The position numbers and the translations under genes are program-made. A DNA stretch of 64,000 bases from Gordoniibacillus kamchatkensis (GTDB taxonomy: Bacteria > Bacillota > Bacilli > Paenibacillales > NBRC-103111): positions 1-64,000 of the forward strand of contig NZ_JXAK01000029.1 in assembly GCF_000829455.1 (NCBI RefSeq), in the 5' to 3' direction. Shown here one piece after another: positions 8,316 through 17,128 of this stretch (position 1 is the first letter of the stretch; every line of letters begins with the position of its first letter). The notes under the pieces were generated by a model. It did no database searches, had not been told where the DNA came from, and saw only the letters and a program-made list of their open reading frames with translations.

Positions 8316-9335
8316 TCAAAACGCCCGTTCGTACTGCCGCGGCGGCTTCGCCTGCCCCGTCAATCGGCGCAGCGCATGCAGCGCCCAATACGGGTCGCGC
8401 AGCATGCCGCGGCCGACGGCGACGAGATCGGCGTCGCCGTTTGCGACCGTCGCTTCCGCGAGCGCCGGTTCGTCGATGATGCCGACGGCGATGACCGGCA
8501 CCTGCAGCGACTGCTTGAAGGCGCGCGCGAACGGCACTTGATAGCCCGGATAATTGCCGGGCTTGCGGGCGCCGGCCGGCCCTTCGCCGCCGCTGGAGAC
8601 GTGGAACGCGTCGACGCCGGCTTCGCGGTAGCGGGCCGCCAGCTGCAAGCTGTAATCCAGGCCGTAGCCGCCGTCCATATATTCGACTGCGGACAGCCGC
8701 ATGAGTAGCGGCATGCCTTCCGGCATGACGCTTTTGACGGCCCGGATCACTTCGACCCCGAAGCGGCCTAAATCTTGCCCGTATTCGTCGTCCCTGCGGT
8801 TGAGAGACGGCGAATGGAACTGGTGGATCAAATAGCCGTGCGCACCGTGAATTTCAATCGTATCAAAGCCGGCTTCGACGGCGCGTCTTGCAGCGTCGCG
8901 GAATTTGTCCACCATGCCGGTCACCTCGGCCGTGGTAAGGGCGCGCGGCGTTTTTTTGCCCGGTGCTTCGGCGATCGCCGACGGTGCCACGGGAACTTCG
9001 GCATCCTGCGCTTTACGTCCCGCATGGGCGATTTGGATGCCGATTTTGGCGCCGTATTTGTGCACTTCCGAGACGATGCGCCGGTAGGCCGGCACATGCT
9101 CATCCGACCAAAGCCCGAGGTCGTAGTCGGAAATGCGCCCGTCCGGCTCGACATCGGTCATTTCCATAATGATCAGCGCCGCTCCGCCGACAGCCCGCGA
9201 CACGTAATGGACAAAGTGCCAATCGTTCGGCGCGCCGTCTTTCGCCTCGACGGAATACTGGCACATCGGCGGCATGACGATGCGGTTTTTCAGCTGCATG
9301 TTGCGGATCGTAAACGGGGTTGAAAGCATGGCCAT
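8316..9335 (-). CDS. namA: NADPH dehydrogenase, old yellow enzyme family (NamA/YqjM)
   Basis: A 339-aa FMN enzyme that reduces electrophilic alkenes and nitro compounds with NADPH, linked to xenobiotic and oxidative stress defence. Visible landmarks are MPPMCQYS with the FMN-tuning Cys near residue 26, QIAHAGRKA, the catalytic EIHGAHGYLIHQFHSPSLNRR segment (substrate His pair and FMN contacts) and AVGRGMLRDPYW near the end. All are typical of the YqjM subgroup. The start at 9335 has AGGAGAG seven bases upstream; a longer open frame to 9641 has no support. Confidence 0.95.
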   Translation of the reverse strand: MAMLSTPFTIRNMQLKNRIVMPPMCQYSVEAKDGAPNDWHFVHYVSRAVGGAALIIMEMTDVEPDGRISDYDLGLWSDEHVPAYRRIVSEVHKYGAKIGIQIAHAGRKAQDAEVPVAPSAIAEAPGKKTPRALTTAEVTGMVDKFRDAARRAVEAGFDTIEIHGAHGYLIHQFHSPSLNRRDDEYGQDLGRFGVEVIRAVKSVMPEGMPLLMRLSAVEYMDGGYGLDYSLQLAARYREAGVDAFHVSSGGEGPAGARKPGNYPGYQVPFARAFKQSLQVPVIAVGIIDEPALAEATVANGDADLVAVGRGMLRDPYWALHALRRLTGQAKPPRQYERAF

Positions 9336-9450
9336 CACTCGTCTCTCCTCTGCCATCCGAATTATTTTCACGGTGTAATCTCCATTTGTATTATATCGGA
9401 TTGAGGGAGAGCTATCCAATTGGGACAAGACAAGCCGTCCGGCATTCGGC

Positions 9451-10218
9451 TCACACAGGAAAGTTTCGCAAATCTCGGCTTGCCAGCCGGTACGTGCGTT
9501 CGTCAATCCAGACGGCGCCTTCGCGAAAAACCCGTTCGCGGTCAACCGGATTATAGTAGCGCACCTCAAGCGTAAACGGAGGCGCGAAGCCGGCAAACGG
9601 CGGAATATCCCGCATCCGTTTGACTGCGTTGGCGGCGCCATTTCTTATGACATCGCATGCCTCGTCCGGTCCCAGATGATCGGCCGCCTCAAGCCCTTCG
9701 CCCCATTTGGTAACGGCGGTTTCGATTTGCGGCACGAATAGCTTCGCTTCCATAATGGCTTTGTCGTCGCCGGCGATAAAGATGGTCGGCACGCCCTGAA
9801 GGCCGGCAACGAGCGCCCTGCATCCGAATTCTCCGATATAGACGCCGTTCAACTTGTAATAGGCGATCTCGAGCGAAGAATACGTATGGCACAGCGGGGC
9901 ATGGAACGTGCCCGCCATCGCATGCTGGCCGACGAACAGGACGGCATCGTAGCCGTCAAGGTCGAAATAGGCGCCGCTGTCCCGTAAGTAGGAGCCGCAG
10001 GCAATATCTTCCGCCAGCAAGCCGCCGCTGCCGTGTCCGTCCCACACATCGATAACGGCCGCAGGATCGGCGCTGCGAATCCCTTCCGCGCAAGCGGTCA
10101 CTTCCCGCGCCAGCTGCTTCATTCCGGGCAATTTGCGCTGCAGGTCGTGGCCCCTTGTCTGAGTGAAAGAATCAACGCCGGCTGCGCCCTCGAGATCGGT
10201 CAAGATGAAATATCTCAT
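9451..10218 (-). CDS. dppA: D-aminopeptidase DppA-like (peptidase M55)
   Basis: A 255-aa zinc peptidase related to B. subtilis DppA, which releases D-amino acids from peptides as a nutrient-limitation response. Metal ligands are in DLEGAAGV (Asp and Glu, residues 8-15), DGHGSGG (His) and GQHAMAGTFHAP (His), and FIAGDDKA matches the family core. AAGGAGG stands seven bases before the ATG at 10218, so the longer upstream open frame is not used. No dpp dipeptide transporter lies nearby, unlike in B. subtilis. Confidence 0.92.
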   Translation of the reverse strand: MRYFILTDLEGAAGVDSFTQTRGHDLQRKLPGMKQLAREVTACAEGIRSADPAAVIDVWDGHGSGGLLAEDIACGSYLRDSGAYFDLDGYDAVLFVGQHAMAGTFHAPLCHTYSSLEIAYYKLNGVYIGEFGCRALVAGLQGVPTIFIAGDDKAIMEAKLFVPQIETAVTKWGEGLEAADHLGPDEACDVIRNGAANAVKRMRDIPPFAGFAPPFTLEVRYYNPVDRERVFREGAVWIDERTYRLASRDLRNFPV

Positions 10219-10476
10219 CGCTCCTCCTTGATTCAGGGCTTCGGCTAAGCCCTTCAATATGTCGGCCTTCCGCTCGGTGTGCGCTTTCTCTTTCGGCGCC
10301 GCCACTTCGTGCAAGTTCTTTGTTGCTAAATGGCGTGCCTAGTCGGCGGCCCATGCTTAAACTAAATACGTGTTGATGGAGTGCATAGTCAGATCATATG
10401 AAATCCGGGTTTTGATGGTCCTTTAAATGAATGCAAAATTATTCCGGTGCCGATGCGTCTTCTCCCCACCAGCACA

Positions 10477-11385
10477 TTACCGGTGCACCGCATACGTATT
10501 GGCCTTGGTCAAGGAGCGCAGCTTGGCGGCGGCTTCTTCGGTTAGCGGCGGGACGGCTCCCGCTTCGAGGTTGCGGATCAGCTGCTCCGTTGAGCTGGCC
10601 CCCGGTATGGCGGCAGCTACGGCCGGATGCGCCAGCGCGTAACGGATCGCCGTCGTGGTCAGTGAGCCCGCGGCGGACGCTTCGTTCAGCGTGCGTATGA
10701 CTTCCGTCAGTTCGTCGCGGCTGTAATCGAGATAGCCCTCGTCCGTCACTTTGCGGCTCCCCTGCCCGGACAGCAGCCCTTTGGCCACCGAACCGCGCGC
10801 GATCAGGCCGATGCCGCGCTCGGCCAAGAGCGGCAGCACCTGTTCCTCGGGCCTGCGGTCAAGCAAGCTGTACTGACTCATGACGCTGACGATACGGGAG
10901 CGCGCTGCATATTCGCGAATGACGTTCGGGCGGATCGAGGAAATGCCGTACGAGCGGATCACCCCTTCCCGCTGCAGCTCCTCGAACGCTTCGATCGTCT
11001 CGTCGACCGGATCTTCGATCGTTCCCCCGTGCAGCTGATACAAGTCGATATAATCGGTTTGCAGACGCCTCAAGCTTTCTTTGACCGCTTCTTTGATGTA
11101 CGCCTTCGACGGATCCCAGACCCAGCCGGCTTGTCCCGGCACCCGGCGGTTGCCGACCTTGGTCGCAATAATCGCGTCGGAACGGCGCCCGCGCAGCGCT
11201 TTGCCGACGAGCTCCTCATTCAGCCCTCCGTCGTAAAGATCGGCGGTGTCGAACAAATTGACGCCGCGCTCGAGCGCTTCGTGGACGATTCGCACGGCCG
11301 TCCGCTCATCCGTCCCCAGCGACATGCAGCCAAGCCCGATTTCGGTTACGTATAAGTCCGATTGCCCCAATCGATTGCGTTTCAT
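10477..11385 (-). CDS. Aldo/keto reductase
   Basis: A 302-aa NADPH-dependent oxidoreductase with a TIM-barrel fold. The catalytic tetrad is visible: Asp46 and Tyr51 in NLFDTADLY, Lys76 in ATKVG and His109 in YQLHGG. The coenzyme-binding end GASSTEQLIRNLEAG is also present. Its closest look is to the YqkF/YajO-type group. AGGAGGCTGCG precedes the ATG. It is a single gene; substrate unknown. Confidence 0.92.
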   Translation of the reverse strand: MKRNRLGQSDLYVTEIGLGCMSLGTDERTAVRIVHEALERGVNLFDTADLYDGGLNEELVGKALRGRRSDAIIATKVGNRRVPGQAGWVWDPSKAYIKEAVKESLRRLQTDYIDLYQLHGGTIEDPVDETIEAFEELQREGVIRSYGISSIRPNVIREYAARSRIVSVMSQYSLLDRRPEEQVLPLLAERGIGLIARGSVAKGLLSGQGSRKVTDEGYLDYSRDELTEVIRTLNEASAAGSLTTTAIRYALAHPAVAAAIPGASSTEQLIRNLEAGAVPPLTEEAAAKLRSLTKANTYAVHR

Positions 11386-11571
11386 CGCAGCCTCCTTTTT
11401 GAATTTAACATAATATTTGTTATGTTAATTCTCTATGTAATTTCTCCTGCCATTCCATTTTATTCATTTTTTGCAGAGATGTCGAAATGCGCCTCGCGCG
11501 CTCGTTATTGTAACGCGGCGCTAGTGATGGTGCACGCATAGGCGCTAATATAACAATTTTAGGAAAAACGC

Positions 11572-11617
11572 AAACAGGTCAAATCACGGAACACGTGGTC
11601 CGTAATTTAACCTGTTT
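11572..11617 (-). terminator. Terminator after the ECF sigma gene
   Basis: Arms AACAGGT-AAAT-ACGGA and TCCGT-AATTT-ACCTGTT form a long stem just after the stop codon at 11639. The minus strand continues TTTGCGTTTTT. Confidence 0.8.
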
Positions 11618-11638
11618 TACGTACGTGCCGGTTGCCGG

Positions 11639-12871
11639 TTACGTCCGATTTATTTCGCCGGCCTGCCTCATCAGAAACTCGCGTACGGACAGTTCCGCGC
11701 TGAGCCCGATGGCTCGGCTGTAAGCGTCCCCGGCCTCCTCATATTTTCGCATCCGTTTGAATAAGTGGGCAGCAAGCGCCCAGTACGGCTGGTAGCTCTT
11801 AACCGCTTCATTCGGGATCGCTTCCAGCAGCGACCATCCCGCATCTGCGCCGCGCACCTCGGCGACGGCGGCGGCTCGTCCGACCAGCGCCCCGATCGTA
11901 GGCGCAAAGCGCACAAGCCCCTCGTACAGCAGAGCAATTTCTTCCCACTCGGTGCGTCCTGTCCATGCGCGTTGGGCGTGCACCGATTGAATCGCCGCTT
12001 CGAGCTGGAAACGCCCGATGCGGCCTGCTTGCGCGGCACTCTGCAAACAGCGCTCCGCTTCCTCCATCATCGGCCTCAGCCAAAGCGATATATTCTGCTC
12101 CGAGAGCGGTACGTAGCTCCCCTTCTCATCGCGGCGCGCGTCACGGCGCGCCTCGCAATGCAGCATGAGCGCCAGCAGCCCTTGCACTTCCGGCTCGGCC
12201 GGCATGAGCCGCGCGAGCAGCTTTCCGAGATAGATCGCCTCTTCCGCCAACCCTTTGCGGCGCGGGTCTACTCCGTCAACGTCGTCCCAGCCGCTACCGT
12301 AGGCGGCGTAAATCGCTTCGAGCACGGCGTCGAGCCGCTGCGGCAATTCGTTCGTGCCGGGCAGCTCAAACTTGAGGCGGGCATCGCGTATTTTCGCTTT
12401 CGCGCGAGTGAGCCGCTGCCCCATCGCCGACGGCTTGACGACGAACGCGGACGCTATGCGGGCAGCGTCCAGTCCGAGCACAGTCTGGAGCATGAGCGGC
12501 GTACGCACGCTGGGGTCGATCTCGGGATGGGCGCATAGAAACAGCATTTTGAGCCGTTCGTCGGGGAATGCCGCGTCGAAGTCGGCGAACCGATCGGCTT
12601 CATCCGCCATAACGGAGAGCGACCGCACTGCATGGTCGTGCACGCGGGCCCGGCGGGCGCCGTCGACGAGCCGCCGCCGCGCAGCGGTGAGCAGCCACGC
12701 TTCGGGCTTGTCCGGCACGCCGGCGCGAGGCCACGTTTCCAATGCAGCGACGAAAGCGTCGGCCAGCGCGTCTTCCGCCGCCGCGAGGTCGCGCCAGCTT
12801 ACGGCCAAATAGGCGACGAGACGGCCGTAGCAATCGCGGGCCGTCCGTTCAACGGCGTTATGGGCGTTCAT
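11639..12871 (-). CDS. ECF sigma factor with C-terminal TPR-like domain (ECF42 type)
   Basis: A 410-aa sigma-70 family protein. Residues 1-75 form region 2 (RDCYGRLVAYLA, AEDALADAFVAAL) and about 110-165 region 4 (LMLQTVLGLDAARIASAF, then MGQRLTRAKAKIR). About 230 further residues give helical, TPR-like repeats, as in the ECF42 group. ECF42 factors lack a classical anti-sigma and pair with a DGPF/YCII protein; here that partner gene ends nine bases upstream. The start lacks a clear ribosome site, consistent with coupling to that gene. Confidence 0.88.
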   Translation of the reverse strand: MNAHNAVERTARDCYGRLVAYLAVSWRDLAAAEDALADAFVAALETWPRAGVPDKPEAWLLTAARRRLVDGARRARVHDHAVRSLSVMADEADRFADFDAAFPDERLKMLFLCAHPEIDPSVRTPLMLQTVLGLDAARIASAFVVKPSAMGQRLTRAKAKIRDARLKFELPGTNELPQRLDAVLEAIYAAYGSGWDDVDGVDPRRKGLAEEAIYLGKLLARLMPAEPEVQGLLALMLHCEARRDARRDEKGSYVPLSEQNISLWLRPMMEEAERCLQSAAQAGRIGRFQLEAAIQSVHAQRAWTGRTEWEEIALLYEGLVRFAPTIGALVGRAAAVAEVRGADAGWSLLEAIPNEAVKSYQPYWALAAHLFKRMRKYEEAGDAYSRAIGLSAELSVREFLMRQAGEINRT

Positions 12872-12880
12872 AGCGGTTTG

Positions 12881-13228
12881 TCATTTGATCGGCGGAATAT
12901 TTTGCCGTACTTCCACCGCATTGTTGGGACAACGGGAAGCCCACTCCAGCGCGGTGTCCAGATCGGGCACATCGATGACGAAAAAACCGCCGAGCTGTTC
13001 CTTCGTCTCGGTAATCGGCCCATCCTGCACAAGCATCTCGCCGCCCTGCCGCCTTAAGGACGCGGCCGTCTCCGGAGGATAAAGGCCGGAGCTGCTCACG
13101 ACGATGCCGGCGTCGCGCAACGCTTTCACATAGTGGGCCCAGCCCGCCATATAGTCCTGCTGCTTGAGCGGATCGTTGCGGTGCGAGAACTCCTCCGGGG
13201 TTTCATAGAACAAAAGCGTGTAATGCAT
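12881..13228 (-). CDS. YCII-related (DGPF-type) protein
   Basis: A 115-aa ferredoxin-like-fold protein of the YCII family. MHYTLLFYE opens the first strand, and VQDGPITETKEQLGGFFVIDV contains the DGPF-like and G-G-F-F-V-I-D core shared by partners of ECF42 sigma factors. GAGAGGGG lies eight bases before the ATG at 13228. It is the first gene of a two-gene operon with the sigma factor. Its function is not established; a link to sigma activity is inferred from conserved pairing. Confidence 0.85.
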   Translation of the reverse strand: MHYTLLFYETPEEFSHRNDPLKQQDYMAGWAHYVKALRDAGIVVSSSGLYPPETAASLRRQGGEMLVQDGPITETKEQLGGFFVIDVPDLDTALEWASRCPNNAVEVRQNIPPIK

Positions 13229-13827
13229 CGTAATTTCCCCTCTCAAAATGTTCTGAGTGCCCTGCTTGTTCACTCGATAACAAGACGATCCGGTTGGATC
13301 AATTTCGACAACGACCCGAAAATATTTTTTGCGTGAAGAGGAAGCGGCCTAGGCCGAACCAAGCATGAACGGCTCGGCCGGTTCCCGTCATGCCGCGCAT
13401 TTTCCGCCAAACGTGGCGGCGCTACGGCGCTTGCGCGTCAGTAATTAGCTATCATATATGAACCAGTCTGCGCTATGCGATTACACGATCAAAACTCGGA
13501 AAACCGGAGCGAAGACCGTTCAAAACCGCTCGAAGCTTGCGAAAACGAACATTTTCTGTAAATTGCGACTTTCGTGACGCTATTCTGGGGCAGATTTATT
13601 AAAAAATCCGTTTAACGTCCGAGAGTTCCATATACAGCGAACAAAATTCGTTGTTTTCGCACTTTAGGGCGCTAATCCACACTGTACGCCAATTTGTTCC
13701 TACAGAGCGTCTCTGCATTCTCAGCATAGCGAACTTGGACTTTAAAAGGCAACGCTCGCGCAATAACGCGGGATGCCGCATTGCGAGCCGCCTGACTGGT
13801 AGGTGCAATTGATCCGCAGATTTTCAG
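13229..13827. other. Non-coding interval
   Basis: About 600 bases with no credible gene on either strand; base composition is lower in GC than the flanks, particularly at 13441-13700. It contains short stop-rich frames only. It leads into the palindromic repeat at 13828. Confidence 0.5.
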
Positions 13828-13995
13828 GCTGCCCGAGAAAGGCGGAGCTGAGGATGGGAATGTGGTTCGACGAGCGCAGTGTGCGCCTTTGAACTCGTGT
13901 TCCCGCTATGTTTTCCCTTTCGACGGAACACGAGTTCAAGGAAGCCGGAGTCTCACATTCCCGATCCGCAGTGCTGCCATACTTTCTCGGGCGGC
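13828..13995. repeat. 168-bp palindromic repeat, copy A
   Basis: Bounded by GCTGCCCGAGAAAG and its inverse (CTTTCTCGGGC), so the whole element can fold on itself. Inner arms GAACTCGTGTTCC (13891) and GGAACACGAGTTC (13925) form a perfect 13-bp stem. Its reverse complement matches the element at 16946-17113 along the full length with scattered changes. It has no coding capacity, so it is a MITE- or REP-like sequence. Confidence 0.85.
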
Positions 13996-14234
13996 TTTAG
14001 ATTTTGAAAGCGTTGGCTTTCCTCCCGAATCAAGAAGCGGCTCGCGGAATTGTGTACTCCGCTTAGTGAAACAATGGCTATTCCCACATTAACACGTCAA
14101 CCGCATCGCATGCAAAACGGTTCCGAGCACGCGCCATGCGGGAAAAAATCGTTTCAGCCAAACTGCCCCGTGTCCGTTCGCGAGATGGCGACTATACTAA
14201 AGTCATCATCCTACCAAAGAAAGAGGCTATTACG

Positions 14235-15299
14235 TTGATATTGCGACAATGGGGCTGGAATCCCGAATGGAACGAGCGGTTCGAGCCGTGGCGGCGGCAA
14301 GGCTGTACGCCGGGCCGGGTTGCGCTTGAGCATAAACATTTATATACGGTCTATACCGAGCATGGCGAGCTGCTGGCGGAAGTGGCCGGCAAGCTGCGCT
14401 ATGAAGCGGCGGGCCGCGCCGAATATCCGGCTGTCGGCGACTGGGTGGCGCTATCCGTCCGTCCCGAAGAAGGACGGGCGACGATTCGCGGCATCCTGCC
14501 GCGCTTCAGCAAATTTTCGCGCAAAGTGGCCGGCAGCGTTACCGAAGAGCAGATCGTCGCCACCAATATGAATACGGTTTTTATCGTGACATCGCTGAAT
14601 CAGGATTTCAACGTGCGGCGGGTGGAGCGGTACCTGGTTCTCGCTTGGGAAAGCGGCGCCAACCCGGTCGTTCTGCTCAGCAAGGCGGACCTGAGCGACC
14701 GGATTGAAGAAGCCGTATCCGCAGTCGAATCCGTCGCAGTCGGCGTGCCGATCCACGTCATCAGCTCGCTGGAAAATAAAGGTCTGGACGCGCTCGCCCC
14801 TTATGTTGGCGAAGGCCAAACCGTGGCGCTGCTCGGTTCCTCGGGCGTCGGCAAGTCGACGCTCATCAACCGCCTTGCCGGCGCCGACGTGCAGGCCACC
14901 GGCGACATTCGTCTGGACGACGGACGAGGCAAGCATACGACAACGCACCGCGAGCTGATTGCGCTGCCCGGCGGCGGGCTGCTCATCGACACGCCGGGGA
15001 TGCGCGAGCTGCAGCTGTGGGATGCGGACGACGGCCTTGGCGCCTCGTTCCAGGACGTGGAGCAGTTCGCCGCACAGTGCCGGTTTCCGGACTGCCGCCA
15101 CGACCGCGAGCCGGGCTGCGCCGTCCGCACCGCCCTGAGCGACGGCTCGCTCGACCGGGCCCGTTATCAGAGCTACGTCAAGCTGCAGAAAGAGCTTGCC
15201 TACTTCGCCCGCAAAGAAGACAAGGCGCTCCAGGCAGCGGAAAAGAACAAATGGAAAAAAATTCATCAGGCCAATAAAAAGCGGCACATCCGCACGTAA
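14235..15299 (+). CDS. rsgA: Ribosome small-subunit GTPase RsgA
   Basis: A 354-aa circularly permuted GTPase that helps late 30S ribosome maturation. An OB-fold (about residues 30-105) comes first, then G4 SKAD, G5 near ISSLENKG, and only afterwards G1 GSSGVGKST, G2 around TTTHRE and G3 DTPG. The C-terminal zinc motif is CRFPDCRHDREPGC. The TTG start at 14235 follows AGAAAGAGG at a good distance; the ATG 99 bases upstream lacks one. This copy has a long N-terminus and divergent OB domain, so it may be the second RsgA paralogue common in Paenibacillus. Confidence 0.93.
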   Translation: MILRQWGWNPEWNERFEPWRRQGCTPGRVALEHKHLYTVYTEHGELLAEVAGKLRYEAAGRAEYPAVGDWVALSVRPEEGRATIRGILPRFSKFSRKVAGSVTEEQIVATNMNTVFIVTSLNQDFNVRRVERYLVLAWESGANPVVLLSKADLSDRIEEAVSAVESVAVGVPIHVISSLENKGLDALAPYVGEGQTVALLGSSGVGKSTLINRLAGADVQATGDIRLDDGRGKHTTTHRELIALPGGGLLIDTPGMRELQLWDADDGLGASFQDVEQFAAQCRFPDCRHDREPGCAVRTALSDGSLDRARYQSYVKLQKELAYFARKEDKALQAAEKNKWKKIHQANKKRHIRT

Positions 15300-15310
15300 C
15301 CGCATTAGCG

Positions 15311-15357
15311 AAAAAACGTCTGCGCAGCTCCGGGGGAGCGGTCGCAGACGTTTTTTT
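15311..15357. terminator. Bidirectional terminator
   Basis: AAAAAACGTCTGCG pairs with CGCAGACGTTTTTT around a GC-rich inner hairpin, between convergent rsgA and ywbE. Confidence 0.9.
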
Positions 15358-15372
15358 GCGTAAGCCGAACGG

Positions 15373-15570
15373 TTATGGCGTCACAATCGCTTTCACGCGC
15401 CCTACTTGGCCGCTCTGCAGCCGCACTTTGATGCCGTGCGGGTGCGTCGGCGAATTCGTCAGTATATCTTTGACGACGCCGCGCGTCAGCTTGCCGGTCG
15501 GCTGATCTTGCTTGAGCACGATATCGACCGTCAGTCCGGGCCGGATGTTCGCTCTAAGCTGCCCGTTCAT
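15373..15570 (-). CDS. ywbE: YwbE family protein
   Basis: A 65-aa protein with the YwbE pattern: RANIRPGLTVDIVLKQDQPTGKLTRGVVKDILTxS and the GIKVRLQSGQVGRV end. The family is conserved in Firmicutes and has a small beta-barrel look, but no known function. Its ATG overlaps the stop of the DEAD-box helicase gene (ATGA), so both are translated from one message. That coupling hints at an RNA-related role; this is inference. Confidence 0.9.
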   Translation of the reverse strand: MNGQLRANIRPGLTVDIVLKQDQPTGKLTRGVVKDILTNSPTHPHGIKVRLQSGQVGRVKAIVTP

Positions 15571-16853
15571 CGCGGATTCCGCTCCTTTCGCTTGCGTATG
15601 CCGAATTTCGGCTTCGGATTGGCGGCTCCGCGCCCGCCGGCCGTCCGCAGCCCGCCTTGTTTGCGCTGCTGCCCGCCGGGCCCGTTCCGGCGCTCGGGTC
15701 CGCCCCGCTCGCTCCGCTGCTCCGGCTCGCGGAACGCCGCAGCCGATTTCCGCTCCAGCGCTGTTCCGATGCCCTTCTCTATCGCCTGCACGAATGCGCT
15801 GTCGCGCGGCGCGGCAAGCGTAAAGGCGAAGCCGCGCTGGCCGGCTCTGCCGGTGCGGCCGATACGGTGAATGTAGCTGTCGGCATCGTGCGGGATGTCA
15901 TAGTTGAACACGTGCGTCACCCCTTCGACGTCCAGCCCCCGCGCCGCCACATCGGTGGCGACGAGAAGCCGGATATCGCCGCTGCGAAACCGGCGCATGA
16001 CGTCTTCGCGCCTCGCTTGCGTCAAGTCGCCGTGCAGCTCGTCCACGTTCAGTCCGTGTGCGCGCAGCGCTTCCGTCAGTTTCTTGGCGCGAATTTTCGT
16101 GCGGCAAAAAATGACGGCGAGGTAAGGCCTGTACCGTTTCAATAGATCGAGCAGCGTCTGCTGCTTGGCGCGGTCCGTCGTTTCGACGAGCGTTTGCCGG
16201 ATCGCTTCCAGCGTGATGTCGCGTCCCCGCACACGCACATCGGCAGGCTGGCGCAAATAGGCTGCCGCCATGCGCCGCACAGGCTCTGGCATCGTTGCCG
16301 AAAACAGCAGCGTCTGCCTGCTCGTCGGCGTCATCCGCACAATGCTTTCGACCTCGTCCAAAAAGCCGAGCGCCAGCATTTGGTCGGCCTCGTCGAGAAC
16401 GAGCACCGACAGCCGGGACAAATCAATCGTTTCCCGCCGCAAATGGTCGCCCAGCCGCCCCGGCGTGCCGATAATGACGTGCGCACCGCTGCCCTGCAGC
16501 CGATGCGCCTGTGCCACAACGTCCTGCCCGCCGTAGACGGGCAGCGAGCTGATGTCGAGCGCCGGAGCCAATTTGGCCACTTCGCCGTAAATTTGGATCG
16601 CAAGCTCTCTGGTCGGCGTAATGATGAGCGCTTGGCTGTACGGCTTATCCGGATCGACTCGCTGCAAGAGCGGCAGCACGAAGGCGAGCGTTTTGCCGGT
16701 TCCCGTCTGCGCCTGTACGATCGCATCGCGGCCGGCAAGCAGCTCCGGAATCGCTTGCGCCTGAACGGGCGTCGGCGTGGTCAGCCCTTGCTCGCGCAGC
16801 GCCGCAACCAGTTCGCCGCGTACGCCCAGCGCAGCGAAATTCATGTCCGTCAT
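15567..16853 (-). CDS. DEAD-box ATP-dependent RNA helicase
   Basis: A 428-aa RNA helicase that remodels RNA, probably in cold adaptation, ribosome assembly or decay. The motifs are complete and in order: Q motif PTPVQAQAIP, motif I AQTGTGKT, PTRELA, TPGRL, DEAD, SAT, and in the second domain VIFCRT, ATDVAARGLD and HRIGRTGRAG. A basic Arg/Gly-rich tail of about 60 residues gives non-specific RNA binding. It resembles CshA/CshB but lacks a DbpA domain. It is followed by ywbE in the same operon. Confidence 0.95.
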   Translation of the reverse strand: MTDMNFAALGVRGELVAALREQGLTTPTPVQAQAIPELLAGRDAIVQAQTGTGKTLAFVLPLLQRVDPDKPYSQALIITPTRELAIQIYGEVAKLAPALDISSLPVYGGQDVVAQAHRLQGSGAHVIIGTPGRLGDHLRRETIDLSRLSVLVLDEADQMLALGFLDEVESIVRMTPTSRQTLLFSATMPEPVRRMAAAYLRQPADVRVRGRDITLEAIRQTLVETTDRAKQQTLLDLLKRYRPYLAVIFCRTKIRAKKLTEALRAHGLNVDELHGDLTQARREDVMRRFRSGDIRLLVATDVAARGLDVEGVTHVFNYDIPHDADSYIHRIGRTGRAGQRGFAFTLAAPRDSAFVQAIEKGIGTALERKSAAAFREPEQRSERGGPERRNGPGGQQRKQGGLRTAGGRGAANPKPKFGIRKRKERNPR

Positions 16854-16945
16854 GATCGTTCACAACCTTTTCCTTTTGGCCGGCATATTGTTTCCTATTG
16901 TACCCGAGCCGCGGTCCGAAACCAAATCCGGGTCAAAGATTTCAA
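16854..16945. other. Short upstream region of the helicase gene
   Basis: Holds the helicase ribosome site (AAAAGGAAAAGG) and likely its promoter; nothing more specific could be assigned. Confidence 0.35.
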
Positions 16946-17113
16946 GCTGCCCGAGAAAGTATGTCTGCGCTGCGGATCGGAAATGTGGGTCTCCGGCTTC
17001 GCCACACTCGTGTTCCATCTACTATGAAACAATGGTTGGAACACGAGTTCAAAGGCGCACGCTACGCTCCAAGGCCTACATTTCCATCCTTCGCTCCGCC
17101 TTTCTCGGGCAGC
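16946..17113. repeat. 168-bp palindromic repeat, copy B
   Basis: Same family as 13828-13995 but in the opposite orientation and with the same length. It starts GCTGCCCGAGAAAG and ends CTTTCTCGGGCAGC, giving perfect 14-base terminal inverted repeats. The inner stem ACTCGTGTTCC / GGAACACGAGT is kept although the loop sequence differs from copy A, a sign that folding is under constraint or that the element spread as a palindrome. Confidence 0.88.
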
Positions 17114-17128
17114 CGGAAGCTCTGCTCC

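Noticed and set aside
9336-9641. N-terminal extension of the NamA-like protein
   Set aside because: Low-complexity sequence, no ribosome site, and family members begin at the internal start with AGGAGAG.
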